Positions 1 to 6,056 of a stretch of 6,058 nucleotides of DNA are shown piece by piece (position 1 is the stretch's first letter; every line of letters begins with the position of its first letter). Source of the DNA: Bacteroidota bacterium (GTDB taxonomy: Bacteria; Bacteroidota; Bacteroidia; NS11-12g; UBA955). Below the pieces are notes generated by a model. The model saw only the letters and a list, made by a program, of their open reading frames with translations. It was not told the DNA's origin and ran no database searches. The stretch lies in the NCBI GenBank assembly GCA_030836345.1, contig JAURQA010000029.1:1-6058 (forward strand), given 5' to 3'. The position numbers and the translations under genes were made by a program.

Positions 1-22
1 AAAATCAGCTTTTACTATTTCT

Positions 23-478
23 TTAGATTTCTATGTGTAAGCGAATGTTTAAGCGACGGCTGGTTAAATACTCGGGCACACCAAATATATTGTTGTTAAG
101 GTCTTTGACCCACTGGTAGCTGATGGTATTTTGAAAGTTTGCTAGGTTAAATACTTCTAGAGAAAGCCAAGCTTTACCAATTCCCTTTAAGATTCCTTTT
201 GGTTTGTACTTTGATTCTGGACCAATAAACACTTTGCTAAACCCAATGTCTAACCTCCGATAGGGAGAGAGTGTAAAGGGGTTTTGGCTATACCTAAACT
301 CTCTATTGAGGTAGTATGGAACTGCGGAACCTACTGTAAAACTCATGTTTACTCGTGAACTGGGATCGTTGGGCAATTCATCTTGAAATACGACCGCAAA
401 ATTTACTCTTCGGTCGGATGGTCTTCGCAGGTAATCACTTACGGTTGTTTCTCCTGCATTATTGACGTAGGTAATTTG
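23..478 (-). pseudogene. Detached C-terminal barrel segment of the TonB-dependent receptor
   Basis: This is the in-frame continuation of the receptor beyond the TAA at 479-481: 151 residues and then a TAA stop at 23-25. It contains the typical end of this receptor family, including DYLRRPSDRRVNFAVVFQDE, PYRRLDIGFSKVFIG, KAWLSLEVFNLANFQNT and the last strand YLTSRRLNIRLHIEI. The frame matches the upstream part exactly (479 and 23 differ by a multiple of three), and the protein sequence reads smoothly across the stop, so no frameshift or deletion is needed. A TTG at 374-376 could formally start a 117-residue peptide, but it would have no signal peptide and could not form a receptor alone. I read it as the lost 3' part of one gene rather than a separate gene. 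Confidence 0.85.
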
Positions 479-481
479 TTA
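479..481 (-). other. In-frame premature TAA stop in the receptor gene
   Basis: The minus strand reads CTA CAA ACA AGA TAA CAA ATT ACC (LLQTR-stop-QIT). The frame is open on both sides and both sides belong to the same protein family. One base change from GAA, CAA or AAA would create this stop. From memory of related receptors, an acidic residue after 'TR' at this position would be usual, which favours GAA to TAA; this was not checked by alignment. The base after the stop is C, often a weaker termination context in bacteria, so low-level readthrough is conceivable. Confidence 0.85.
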
Positions 482-2506
482 TCTTGTTTGTAGTAAGCTG
501 AGGGTGAACCAACTCTCTAGTCCTTCAATAAACTCTCCATTTACTCGGTTGTCTATACCCCAGGCGTACCCTTTTGAACTATTCTGAGCATAATATCTGA
601 TTCGAATGTTATCGTACAAGTAGGGAACTAGGCGATCTAATTTTTTATAGTAGGCCTCGCTGGTCCATTTAAAGCGGCGTCCCCACATCGTAAATAAATG
701 GTCGGATCCGAGCAATAAGTGATAACTCCTTTGAGCTTTAAGGTTTGTATTAAGCGTCCCGTTAAAATCTCGCAACTCTCTATAAACAGCTGGCTGGAAA
801 TAGGCCCCGGCAGCAAATTTAAATACCCAGTGTTTAGGTTTAAAGGTATCTGATCTTGATATTTTTTTCTTGTAGGGCTCCCAAGATATATTGAACCGAG
901 GAGTAATAAATAACTCTTGATTCAGCTGCCAATAGTTGGCTCTAAGGCCAAATGAGCTAATGAGGTTTCTATTGCGTCCGTAGACCTGTCGCTGCTGCAC
1001 AAAACACTCTAGCTTATTGTTTTTAATATTATTTCTCGCGTCAACAAAATCATCGTAAATGATGGAATCTGTAGCTGAACTTGTGGGTGGAATGTTATAA
1101 CCTGCGGAGTCGTTGTAAAGCCACTCGCTATATTTATCATCAAATTGCTGATTATAAAAACGCATGCCATATTTCCACTGGCTCTTTTTATTGAATGAGT
1201 TTATTTCTCCGAGATGAGCAAACTGCAATATTTTGGCTTGAAACCTATTTCTTCCGTGATCTATAAAATATCCGAAACCCAAGGTTCGAAGCGGACGGCC
1301 TGCGCTCCCTCCTGTATTTGTTTCTAATAATTGCAGTTCATAGGCTCCTTGAACATCAAAATTTTCGGTCTCGTTGGTTCCGGTAATTCCTGCAATAAAT
1401 TTGAATGATTTATTTCTATCGTACTGGTACTTGTAGCTAAGGGCTGCCATTCCATAGTCGTAATTCATCATTTCTGAGCCGTCAAAACCTACTTGAAGGC
1501 GTATAGCGGTTTGTATGGTACCGAAATCTGTGCTACGGCTTACGGGGGATAGGCTATATCGGTTTAACGCGGCGTTCCCTAAAAAGCTAAACTCATGGCT
1601 CACGCTGGGTCTATAGGTAATGAGTGCTTGCGCATCGGCAAAATTCATGGTATATACTCCTTGTTCATCTAAACTTCGAGACACTAATGAGTTGCTATAT
1701 TGACGAACGCCTCCTATAAATTTCCATTTATTTTTAGTGCCGTACAAGGCAACACTATTTACCAATAATCCCATATTTATAATAGCTCCTTGGGAATCTG
1801 GCTGTTGGTAATGAACATCTAGTACTGAGCTCATTTTATCACCGTACTGAGCATCAAACCCTCCGGCACTAAAATTAAGATGGTCTACAAGGTCTGGATT
1901 AATTATACTTAAGCCTTCTTGCTGACCGCTTGATATTAGTTGAGGCCTATATATTTCAATATCGTTGATGTAAGTTAAATTTTCATCAAAATTTCCTCCG
2001 CGCACACTAAATTGATTGCTTAATTCGTTATTTGAACTTACACCTCCTAGTGTTTTTATTAAACCTTCTACTCCTCCGTTTACACTTGGATTGGCTGCTA
2101 ATTTCCTTGGCTTGATTAGGGTAGAAAAGGGATCTGATTGTGCTACTGTAATACTAATGGATGGGATGAGTTCTGAACCATCCCCGGGTTTAAATGAAAC
2201 CACTCGGTTTTTATACCTATTGTAATTGGGTAAAATCTCATAACCAAAAATCCGTTTTTCTCCTAAGTAACCAAAAATATGAAGGGCTTGCACATAGTCT
2301 GTTTCGAAGGAAAAAATACCCAAGGAATCTGTGCTTCCAAGTGGGCGTTTCCCGTCTTGTAAAATACGAACATCGGCCATTGGTCGATTGGCTTTGTCCA
2401 AAACCTTTCCATAAAAAGATGTTTGCGATTTTAATAAAATCAAGCTCAAAAGCACGAATCCCAAAAGACCTGCTTTTTTAAATACCGTGGAGCTTAAACG
2501 TTTCAA
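479..2506 (-). CDS. TonB-dependent receptor, prematurely terminated (N-terminal 675 residues)
   Basis: This encodes an outer-membrane TonB-dependent receptor; the substrate cannot be read from the sequence. Residues 1 to about 28 form a signal peptide: a basic start (MKRLSS..FKK) followed by a hydrophobic stretch (GLLGFVLLSLILL). Residues about 30-105 resemble the carboxypeptidase-D regulatory-like domain common in Bacteroidota receptors (FYGKVLDKANRPMADVRIL). Residues about 139-233 are the plug domain, with NQFSVRGGNFDENLTYIND and GGFDAQYGDKMSSVLDV. The rest is beta-barrel. The frame stops at TAA (479-481) after SLLQTR, yet continues open in the same frame to position 23, so the barrel is incomplete. 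The first usable start is TTG at 2504-2506; the first ATG lies at codon 43, beyond the signal peptide. The gene follows rpe by 18 bp, so the two are probably co-transcribed. The family call is firm; function of this truncated product is doubtful. Confidence 0.9.
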   Translation of the reverse strand: MKRLSSTVFKKAGLLGFVLLSLILLKSQTSFYGKVLDKANRPMADVRILQDGKRPLGSTDSLGIFSFETDYVQALHIFGYLGEKRIFGYEILPNYNRYKNRVVSFKPGDGSELIPSISITVAQSDPFSTLIKPRKLAANPSVNGGVEGLIKTLGGVSSNNELSNQFSVRGGNFDENLTYINDIEIYRPQLISSGQQEGLSIINPDLVDHLNFSAGGFDAQYGDKMSSVLDVHYQQPDSQGAIINMGLLVNSVALYGTKNKWKFIGGVRQYSNSLVSRSLDEQGVYTMNFADAQALITYRPSVSHEFSFLGNAALNRYSLSPVSRSTDFGTIQTAIRLQVGFDGSEMMNYDYGMAALSYKYQYDRNKSFKFIAGITGTNETENFDVQGAYELQLLETNTGGSAGRPLRTLGFGYFIDHGRNRFQAKILQFAHLGEINSFNKKSQWKYGMRFYNQQFDDKYSEWLYNDSAGYNIPPTSSATDSIIYDDFVDARNNIKNNKLECFVQQRQVYGRNRNLISSFGLRANYWQLNQELFITPRFNISWEPYKKKISRSDTFKPKHWVFKFAAGAYFQPAVYRELRDFNGTLNTNLKAQRSYHLLLGSDHLFTMWGRRFKWTSEAYYKKLDRLVPYLYDNIRIRYYAQNSSKGYAWGIDNRVNGEFIEGLESWFTLSLLQTR

Positions 2507-2524
2507 GTGATTAAAACGATTGGT

Positions 2525-3199
2525 CTAAACCATTATTGTACCACTGGCACAATTTGAATGTAATTTTTCGATGGTTTGCGTTGGATTATCGGAGTTAAAT
2601 ACGGTGCTACCTGCAACCAATACATTGGCTCCTGCTTCATGCAGTTGAGCGCAATTATCTAAGGTAACTCCTCCATCAATCTCTATGAGTAGTTCGGGGT
2701 TTACATCCTCTGCCATGGTTCTTAGTTGCTTTACTTTAGCGTAGGTGTTATGAATAAATTTTTGTCCTCCAAAACCAGGATTTACACTCATGATACAAAC
2801 TAGATCTAAATCCTGTACTATATCTTTCAATAAAGATACTGGGGTGTGGGGGTTTAAGGCAACTCCTGCTTTCATGCCTTCAGCCTTAATTGCTTGTATG
2901 CTGCGGTGCAGATGTGTGCAGGCTTCGTAGTGTACAGTTAATATATCGGCTCCAGCGGCGGCAAACTCTTTGATGTATCGGTCGGGCTGAACGATCATTA
3001 GATGCACATCTAATGTTTTATTGGCATGCTTTTTTAAGGTTTTCATAACCGGAAACCCAAAGGATATGTTTGGCACAAATTCTCCATCCATTACATCCAC
3101 ATGAAACCAATCGGCCTTGCTGTTATTAATCATTTCAAAGTCTCTTTGAAGGTTTCCAAAGTCTGCACTTAGGATAGAGGGGGCAATTTTTACTGGCAT
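2525..3199 (-). CDS. rpe: Ribulose-phosphate 3-epimerase
   Basis: This cytoplasmic TIM-barrel enzyme interconverts D-ribulose 5-phosphate and D-xylulose 5-phosphate in the non-oxidative pentose phosphate pathway. All the signature elements are present: IAPSILSADF (5-14), WFHVDVMDGEFVPN (31-44) with metal ligand His33 and catalytic Asp35, LDVHLMI (63-69) with His66, the flexible-loop motif MSVNPGFGGQKF (137-148), LIEIDGGV (171-178) with the second catalytic Asp175, and the phosphate-binding VAGSTVF (195-201). The length of 224 residues is normal, with a slightly long tail after the last helix. ATG at 3197-3199 gives the expected MPVKIAPSIL start. A TATTTTTG box sits five bases upstream, and the receptor gene follows 18 bp downstream in the same frame, after a TAG stop. 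The gene appears intact. Confidence 0.97.
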   Translation of the reverse strand: MPVKIAPSILSADFGNLQRDFEMINNSKADWFHVDVMDGEFVPNISFGFPVMKTLKKHANKTLDVHLMIVQPDRYIKEFAAAGADILTVHYEACTHLHRSIQAIKAEGMKAGVALNPHTPVSLLKDIVQDLDLVCIMSVNPGFGGQKFIHNTYAKVKQLRTMAEDVNPELLIEIDGGVTLDNCAQLHEAGANVLVAGSTVFNSDNPTQTIEKLHSNCASGTIMV

Positions 3200-3204
3200 C
3201 GGTA

Positions 3205-3212
3205 CAAAAATA
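3205..3212 (-). promoter_or_regulatory. Candidate -7 element for rpe (TATTTTTG)
   Basis: The minus strand reads TATTTTTG, a perfect match to the Bacteroidota -7 consensus TAnnTTTG, only five bases (TACCG) before the rpe ATG. With the usual short distance from -7 box to transcription start, the mRNA would begin at or next to the start codon, so it would be leaderless or nearly so. The -33 partner is less clear: TTG on the minus strand (3227-3229) lies 14 bases away, shorter than usual. The call rests on consensus and position only. Confidence 0.4.
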
Positions 3213-3237
3213 GCGATTTAGATTTGCAATTTAAACT

Positions 3238-3266
3238 CCCTTTTAAGGGTTTGATAAATCATCAAA
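3238..3266. repeat. Two adjacent small inverted repeats upstream of rpe
   Basis: CCCTTTTAAGGG (3238-3249) can form a five-pair stem with a two-base loop. It is followed at once by TTTGAT-aaatc-ATCAAA (3250-3266), a perfect six-pair dyad with a five-base loop. Neither has a clear T-tract, so they do not look like a standard intrinsic terminator for the upstream biotin carrier gene. They lie just upstream of the candidate rpe promoter, where a regulator site would be plausible. Short AT-rich dyads also arise by chance. Confidence 0.3.
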
Positions 3267-3267
3267 T

Positions 3268-3447
3268 TTACTTGGAAGGTTCATTCGCGATATATTTCTT
3301 TCGGCTTAAATCAAGACTCTTGTAAATTCCTTGATAGTCCTGTCTTTTTAGCATGCGTCGATTTACGCTACAGGTCAAAATATCTCTAAAATATCGTTTG
3401 CCCAAAATGCAGAGCGCATCATCGAATGCTTCAATTATTAGACGGTG
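3268..3447 (-). other. Unassigned 59-codon open frame in the spacer (possible small or decayed gene)
   Basis: Between stops at 3448-3450 and 3268-3270 the minus strand is open for 59 codons. It includes ALCILGKRYFRDILTCSV and KRQDYQGIYKSLDLSRKKYI. The composition looks protein-like: charged, with alternating hydrophobic residues, and few low-complexity runs. The only ATG (3352-3354) would leave 28 residues; otherwise TTG codons at residues 15 or 24 would be needed. I recognise no family. It could be the tail of a decayed gene, a small protein, or chance. The rest of the 288-bp spacer (3200-3487) holds the inverted repeats and the rpe promoter candidate; I see no RNA gene or terminator there. 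Confidence 0.2.
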
Positions 3448-3487
3448 TTAGGCTGTAAAAATAAGTAAGAGAACCGCGTAACTGGCC

Positions 3488-3979
3488 TTATTTAAATTCG
3501 ATTAGTATGGCACCTTTTTCTACAGCTTCTCCTGCTTTTACATTAATTTTATCAATGGTAACATCTGCTGTCGCTTTTAGAATATTTTCCATTTTCATAG
3601 CTTCTAACACCATTAATGGTTCTCCCTTTTTTACTTCGTCGCCTTCTTTCACGGAGGATTTGATGACTAAACCAGGCATGGGTGAGCTAAGGTTTGTGAC
3701 TTTTACCTCCAGTGCATTATCTAAACCCATGCTTTTCAGCAATTCATCTAAGGGAGAGCTTACATTCACATTCACTCTTTTTTGATTTAAGAGTAGCTCT
3801 ATTTCTCCATCAGCAGTTGCGGAATTTAATACGGTAATATTATACACCTTGCCTTTGGCATAGATTCGTTTATGGGTATCTGAAACATGAACTAGCTCGA
3901 GGCTCTGTCCTCCTTGAGGATACCATATATGATTCTTTTTCTCTAGGGAAATTACAGTGTCTCGTATAGTTGCTTTCAT
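3488..3979 (-). CDS. Biotin carboxyl carrier protein of an acyl-CoA carboxylase
   Basis: This is a biotinylated carrier subunit that shuttles carboxybiotin between the biotin carboxylase and carboxyltransferase parts of an acetyl-, propionyl- or similar acyl-CoA carboxylase, or of an oxaloacetate-decarboxylase-type enzyme. The C-terminal biotinyl domain covers about residues 93-163: SSPMPGLVIKSSVKEGDEVKK, then LEAMKMEN with the acceptor Lys129, then INVKAGEAVEKGAILIEF, the typical beta-barrel closing strand. The first 90 residues are a variable N-terminal region with a beta-rich segment, as in the roughly 160-residue Bacteroidota 'acetyl-CoA carboxylase biotin carboxyl carrier protein subunit' proteins. 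The ATG (3977-3979) overlaps the upstream prenyl synthase stop as TAATG, implying translational coupling. No carboxylase subunit genes are in the window, so the partner enzyme is unknown. Confidence 0.92.
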   Translation of the reverse strand: MKATIRDTVISLEKKNHIWYPQGGQSLELVHVSDTHKRIYAKGKVYNITVLNSATADGEIELLLNQKRVNVNVSSPLDELLKSMGLDNALEVKVTNLSSPMPGLVIKSSVKEGDEVKKGEPLMVLEAMKMENILKATADVTIDKINVKAGEAVEKGAILIEFK

Positions 3980-4956
3980 TACTTGTCTCTAACGATTACA
4001 AATTTAACTAATTCCAATAACTTCGCTCGGTATTCTGAATCTGGGGCTACTTCCAATAGTATTTCAATTGCACTGGAATAGTAGTCATTCATAACGTCCT
4101 TGGTTTTGGCTATAGCATCTTTATTTCTCAACAAATCCATGACCTCTTTCATTAAGTTTTTATGTTTTTCGCCTTTATTAATGGCTTTTTTTATTCGTTT
4201 TATTTCAGAAGGAGTACTATTTTCAAAAGCAATTAGCAAGGGAAGCGTTAATTTCTTTTCTTTTAAATCGTTCCCACTAGGTTTGCCACTTTTACTATCC
4301 TCAAAATCAAATAAATCATCTCTAATCTGAAATGCCAAACCAATGTATTCACCGAATAATCGCATTTTCTGCTGCGCTTCTTTGTCGGGATTAGTCGTAG
4401 CTGTTCCTATTTCACAACAGGATGCAACAAGCGTGGCTGTTTTCTTCCGAATAATCTCAAAATAGATTTCTTTGGTTGCCGACAAGTTCCTTGCTTTTTC
4501 TAATTGCAGTAGTTCGCCTTCACTCATTTCTCTAACAGAGGTGGAGAGTATTTTTAGGAGGTCAAAATCTTCATTCTCCACACTAAGTAGCAAGCCTTTG
4601 GACAAAAGATAATCACCTACCAACACAGCAATTTTATTCTTCCACAAGGCATTTATACTGAAAAACCCACGCCTCATATGGCTTTCATCCACTACGTCGT
4701 CATGAACTAATGTTGCGGTGTGTAACAACTCTACTAAGGATGCTCCTCTGTAACTCCTCTCATTTATTTCGCCAAATAATGCGGCAGAATACAACACAAA
4801 CATGGGTCTAATTTGCTTGCCTTTGCGCTTAACAATATAATTCATTATGGTATCCAGTAGAGCAACTTTACTGGCCATGCTTTGACGAAAACTGGTTTCG
4901 AATAAATCGAGCTCCTTAGCGATTGGTTTTTTTAGATGATCTATGGATTGACCCAT
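3979..4956 (-). CDS. Long-chain polyprenyl diphosphate synthase
   Basis: This trans-isoprenyl diphosphate synthase (IspB-like) adds isopentenyl diphosphate units to an allylic primer. In Bacteroidota the likely product is the side chain of menaquinone. Motifs in order: GKQIRPMFVLYSAALFG (46-62) for IPP binding, HTATLVHDDVVDESHMRRG (79-97) with the first aspartate-rich motif Asp86-Asp90 and the Arg95-Arg96 pair, GDYLLSKG (114-121), KTATLVASCCEIG (172-184), FQIRDDLFDFE (209-219) with the second aspartate-rich motif, then SGKPSGNDLKEKKLTLPL (223-240). The residue five before the first DD motif is the small Ala81, which fits long-chain rather than farnesyl products; exact length cannot be read. 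At 325 residues it is full length. The stop overlaps the biotin carrier start by one base. The upstream gene is divergent, so a promoter lies in 4957-5026. Confidence 0.95.
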   Translation of the reverse strand: MGQSIDHLKKPIAKELDLFETSFRQSMASKVALLDTIMNYIVKRKGKQIRPMFVLYSAALFGEINERSYRGASLVELLHTATLVHDDVVDESHMRRGFFSINALWKNKIAVLVGDYLLSKGLLLSVENEDFDLLKILSTSVREMSEGELLQLEKARNLSATKEIYFEIIRKKTATLVASCCEIGTATTNPDKEAQQKMRLFGEYIGLAFQIRDDLFDFEDSKSGKPSGNDLKEKKLTLPLLIAFENSTPSEIKRIKKAINKGEKHKNLMKEVMDLLRNKDAIAKTKDVMNDYYSSAIEILLEVAPDSEYRAKLLELVKFVIVRDK

Positions 4957-4965
4957 TCGTTCGTA

Positions 4966-4982
4966 TAACTCTTGCGAAGTTA
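4966..4982. promoter_or_regulatory. Dyad in the divergent promoter region
   Basis: TAACT-cttgcga-AGTTA is a perfect five-pair dyad with a seven-base centre, between the divergent prenyl synthase and lipoprotein genes. Its minus-strand arm falls in TAACTTCG (4975-4982), one mismatch from the TAnnTTTG -7 consensus, about 18 bases before the prenyl synthase ATG. It may therefore be a promoter element, an operator or chance. Confidence 0.25.
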
Positions 4983-4989
4983 CACCTAA

Positions 4990-5021
4990 TTTTGGCTATT
5001 GGAAATACTGACGTACTTTTA
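4990..5021 (+). promoter_or_regulatory. Candidate promoter for the thioredoxin-like lipoprotein gene
   Basis: TTTTG (4990-4994) is followed after 19 bases by TACTTTTA (5014-5021), resembling the Bacteroidota -33 TTTG and -7 TAnnTTTG pair with one mismatch in the -7 box. The -7 box ends five bases before the ATG, as for rpe. An alternative is TAATTTTG (4987-4994), a perfect -7 match further upstream that would give a leader of roughly 25 bases. The two alternatives overlap; only one is likely to be used. Confidence 0.35.
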
Positions 5022-5026
5022 CTCGC

Positions 5027-5581
5027 ATGAAAATAGCCCCTTTTTTGAGTATTTTCCTCTTAAGCGCTTGTGCACCAAAAGCCTATAAGAATTACCACGT
5101 GAATACAAACCAATACCATCCCCCATTGGTTCATCAAATGGAACAAACTCTTGCTAAACATGGTTCGACAGATAATGAGGAACAAACCAAATGGGCCACC
5201 GATTTTTGGAATAACTTTGAAAAGGAATTTGCATCTTACAAACCAAAAAAATCTGTTATTCACGAGTTGTTTCTGATTACTCAAAAAGAACATATAGAAA
5301 TCACCGTTGTTGGTGGAAATTGGTGCAGCGATACAAAAACACAGATTCCCCGATTATGTAAAGTCTTGCATTTGGCTGGCTTAGATGAGTCCGACTTTAA
5401 GTATTTCCAAGTGGATAGGAATAAAAATTTAATTGTACCTGAGGGAGAAACCGCTAAAGCAAAAATAAAACCGCAGCGGGTACCTACGGTAATGGTTAAA
5501 AGAAACGGGCGTTTCGCTGGTATTGTTGTAGAAACACCAAAAGCGTCTTGGGAAGAGGATATCCTCGCCTTTTTGCCTTAA
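5027..5581 (+). CDS. Thioredoxin-fold lipoprotein with a single active-site cysteine (WCSDT)
   Basis: This predicted lipoprotein has a short hydrophobic signal and a lipobox LSAC, with the lipidated Cys at position 15. Residues about 35-85 are helical and charged. A thioredoxin-like domain follows: HIEITVVGGNWCSDTKTQIP (89-108), FKYFQVDRNK (124-133), and RVPTVMVKRNGRFAGIVVE (151-169), in which Pro153 fits the conserved cis-proline. The usual CxxC is C100-S-D-T103, so the resolving cysteine is absent. Cys111 is another possible partner. This excludes classical dithiol exchange but allows monothiol chemistry. Similar WCSDT proteins annotated 'thioredoxin family protein' are, from memory, frequent in Bacteroidota. 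The start is the only ATG that gives the signal peptide. The gene is divergent from the prenyl synthase and convergent with the DUF4249-like gene, so it is probably monocistronic. The physiological role is unknown. Confidence 0.85.
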   Translation: MKIAPFLSIFLLSACAPKAYKNYHVNTNQYHPPLVHQMEQTLAKHGSTDNEEQTKWATDFWNNFEKEFASYKPKKSVIHELFLITQKEHIEITVVGGNWCSDTKTQIPRLCKVLHLAGLDESDFKYFQVDRNKNLIVPEGETAKAKIKPQRVPTVMVKRNGRFAGIVVETPKASWEEDILAFLP

Positions 5582-5582
5582 T

Positions 5583-6056
5583 TTAATCTACAATAACTTC
5601 TTTTTGGCTTACTGCAGCCATATTAAACCATCCGGTTACTGGCATACTTATTTGGGTATTAATAGGAATTATATTTGAAGGGATAGCCGATGGAGGAGTG
5701 GCAAATAACCCTCCGTTTTGGTTCTCTATCTGCAGGATTTGAAAGTAGGCAAAGGTTTCGTTGGTAATTGAATGTATTTCTATTCTTACCTTATCTGAAC
5801 TATCCAATGGCTTTGTGAAATTATTAATGGCTCCATACCGTATGGGGAAAATAAAATTACGCCCATTGGTTTGATCATTGGGAGAGAACCCTTCATCCCA
5901 AGCAATATTTAACTCGCCCAATTCAGATAGGAACGTATCTCTTTGAAAGGATTTAATCCAATAGGTGTTTCCAAATTCATCCAGTTCGTCAGCTATAAGC
6001 TCGGCATATTTGCCATCTTTAAAACGACCTCCTTGATCTTTTTCTTGAATAATTTT
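5583..6056 (-). CDS. DUF4249-like protein, C-terminal part (5' end outside the window)
   Basis: The frame is open from the window edge to TAA at 5583-5585, giving 157 residues with no start inside, so the gene continues to the right. A TTG at 5919-5921 is an internal Leu codon. Visible stretches include FGNTYWIKSFQRDT, then ETFAYFQILQIENQNGGLFATPPSAIPSNI, then PVTGWFNMAAVSQKEVIVD. The order 'Tyr-rich helix, GG..FATPP..PSNI, GWF.A..VS' resembles the C-terminus of DUF4249 proteins, Bacteroidota envelope lipoproteins of unknown function often encoded next to TonB-dependent receptors. The signal peptide is not visible here. The stop lies one base from the stop of the convergent lipoprotein gene, with no terminator between them. 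The family call rests on remembered motif pattern. Confidence 0.75.
   Translation of the reverse strand, partial: KIIQEKDQGGRFKDGKYAELIADELDEFGNTYWIKSFQRDTFLSELGELNIAWDEGFSPNDQTNGRNFIFPIRYGAINNFTKPLDSSDKVRIEIHSITNETFAYFQILQIENQNGGLFATPPSAIPSNIIPINTQISMPVTGWFNMAAVSQKEVIVD

Noticed and set aside
479..481. Alternative genetic code in which TAA is read as an amino acid
   Set aside because: Other genes here (prenyl synthase, lipoprotein, DUF4249-like) end at TAA at the expected family lengths, so TAA works as a stop.
2016..2481. Two plus-strand open frames (2016-2225 and 2194-2481) opposite the receptor gene's 5' region
   Set aside because: They lie antisense to the signal peptide and plug-domain coding sequence and their products show no recognisable motif.
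3353..3448. Short plus-strand ATG frame of 31 codons in the spacer
   Set aside because: It is too short, has no motif, and overlaps the longer minus-strand frame; no basis to prefer it.
3507..3785. Plus-strand open frame opposite the biotin carrier gene
   Set aside because: It is antisense to the strongly supported biotinyl domain, and its Ser/Phe-rich composition is the usual reverse image of a Lys/Glu-rich gene.
4100..4330. Plus-strand open frame opposite the polyprenyl synthase
   Set aside because: It is antisense to the second aspartate-rich motif region; its Phe/Ser/Leu-rich product is a complement artefact.
5060..5293. Minus-strand open frame opposite the thioredoxin-like gene, with apparent hydrophobic stretches
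   Set aside because: It overlaps a well-supported lipoprotein gene on the other strand and its hydrophobicity reflects the complement of Lys/Asn-rich codons.
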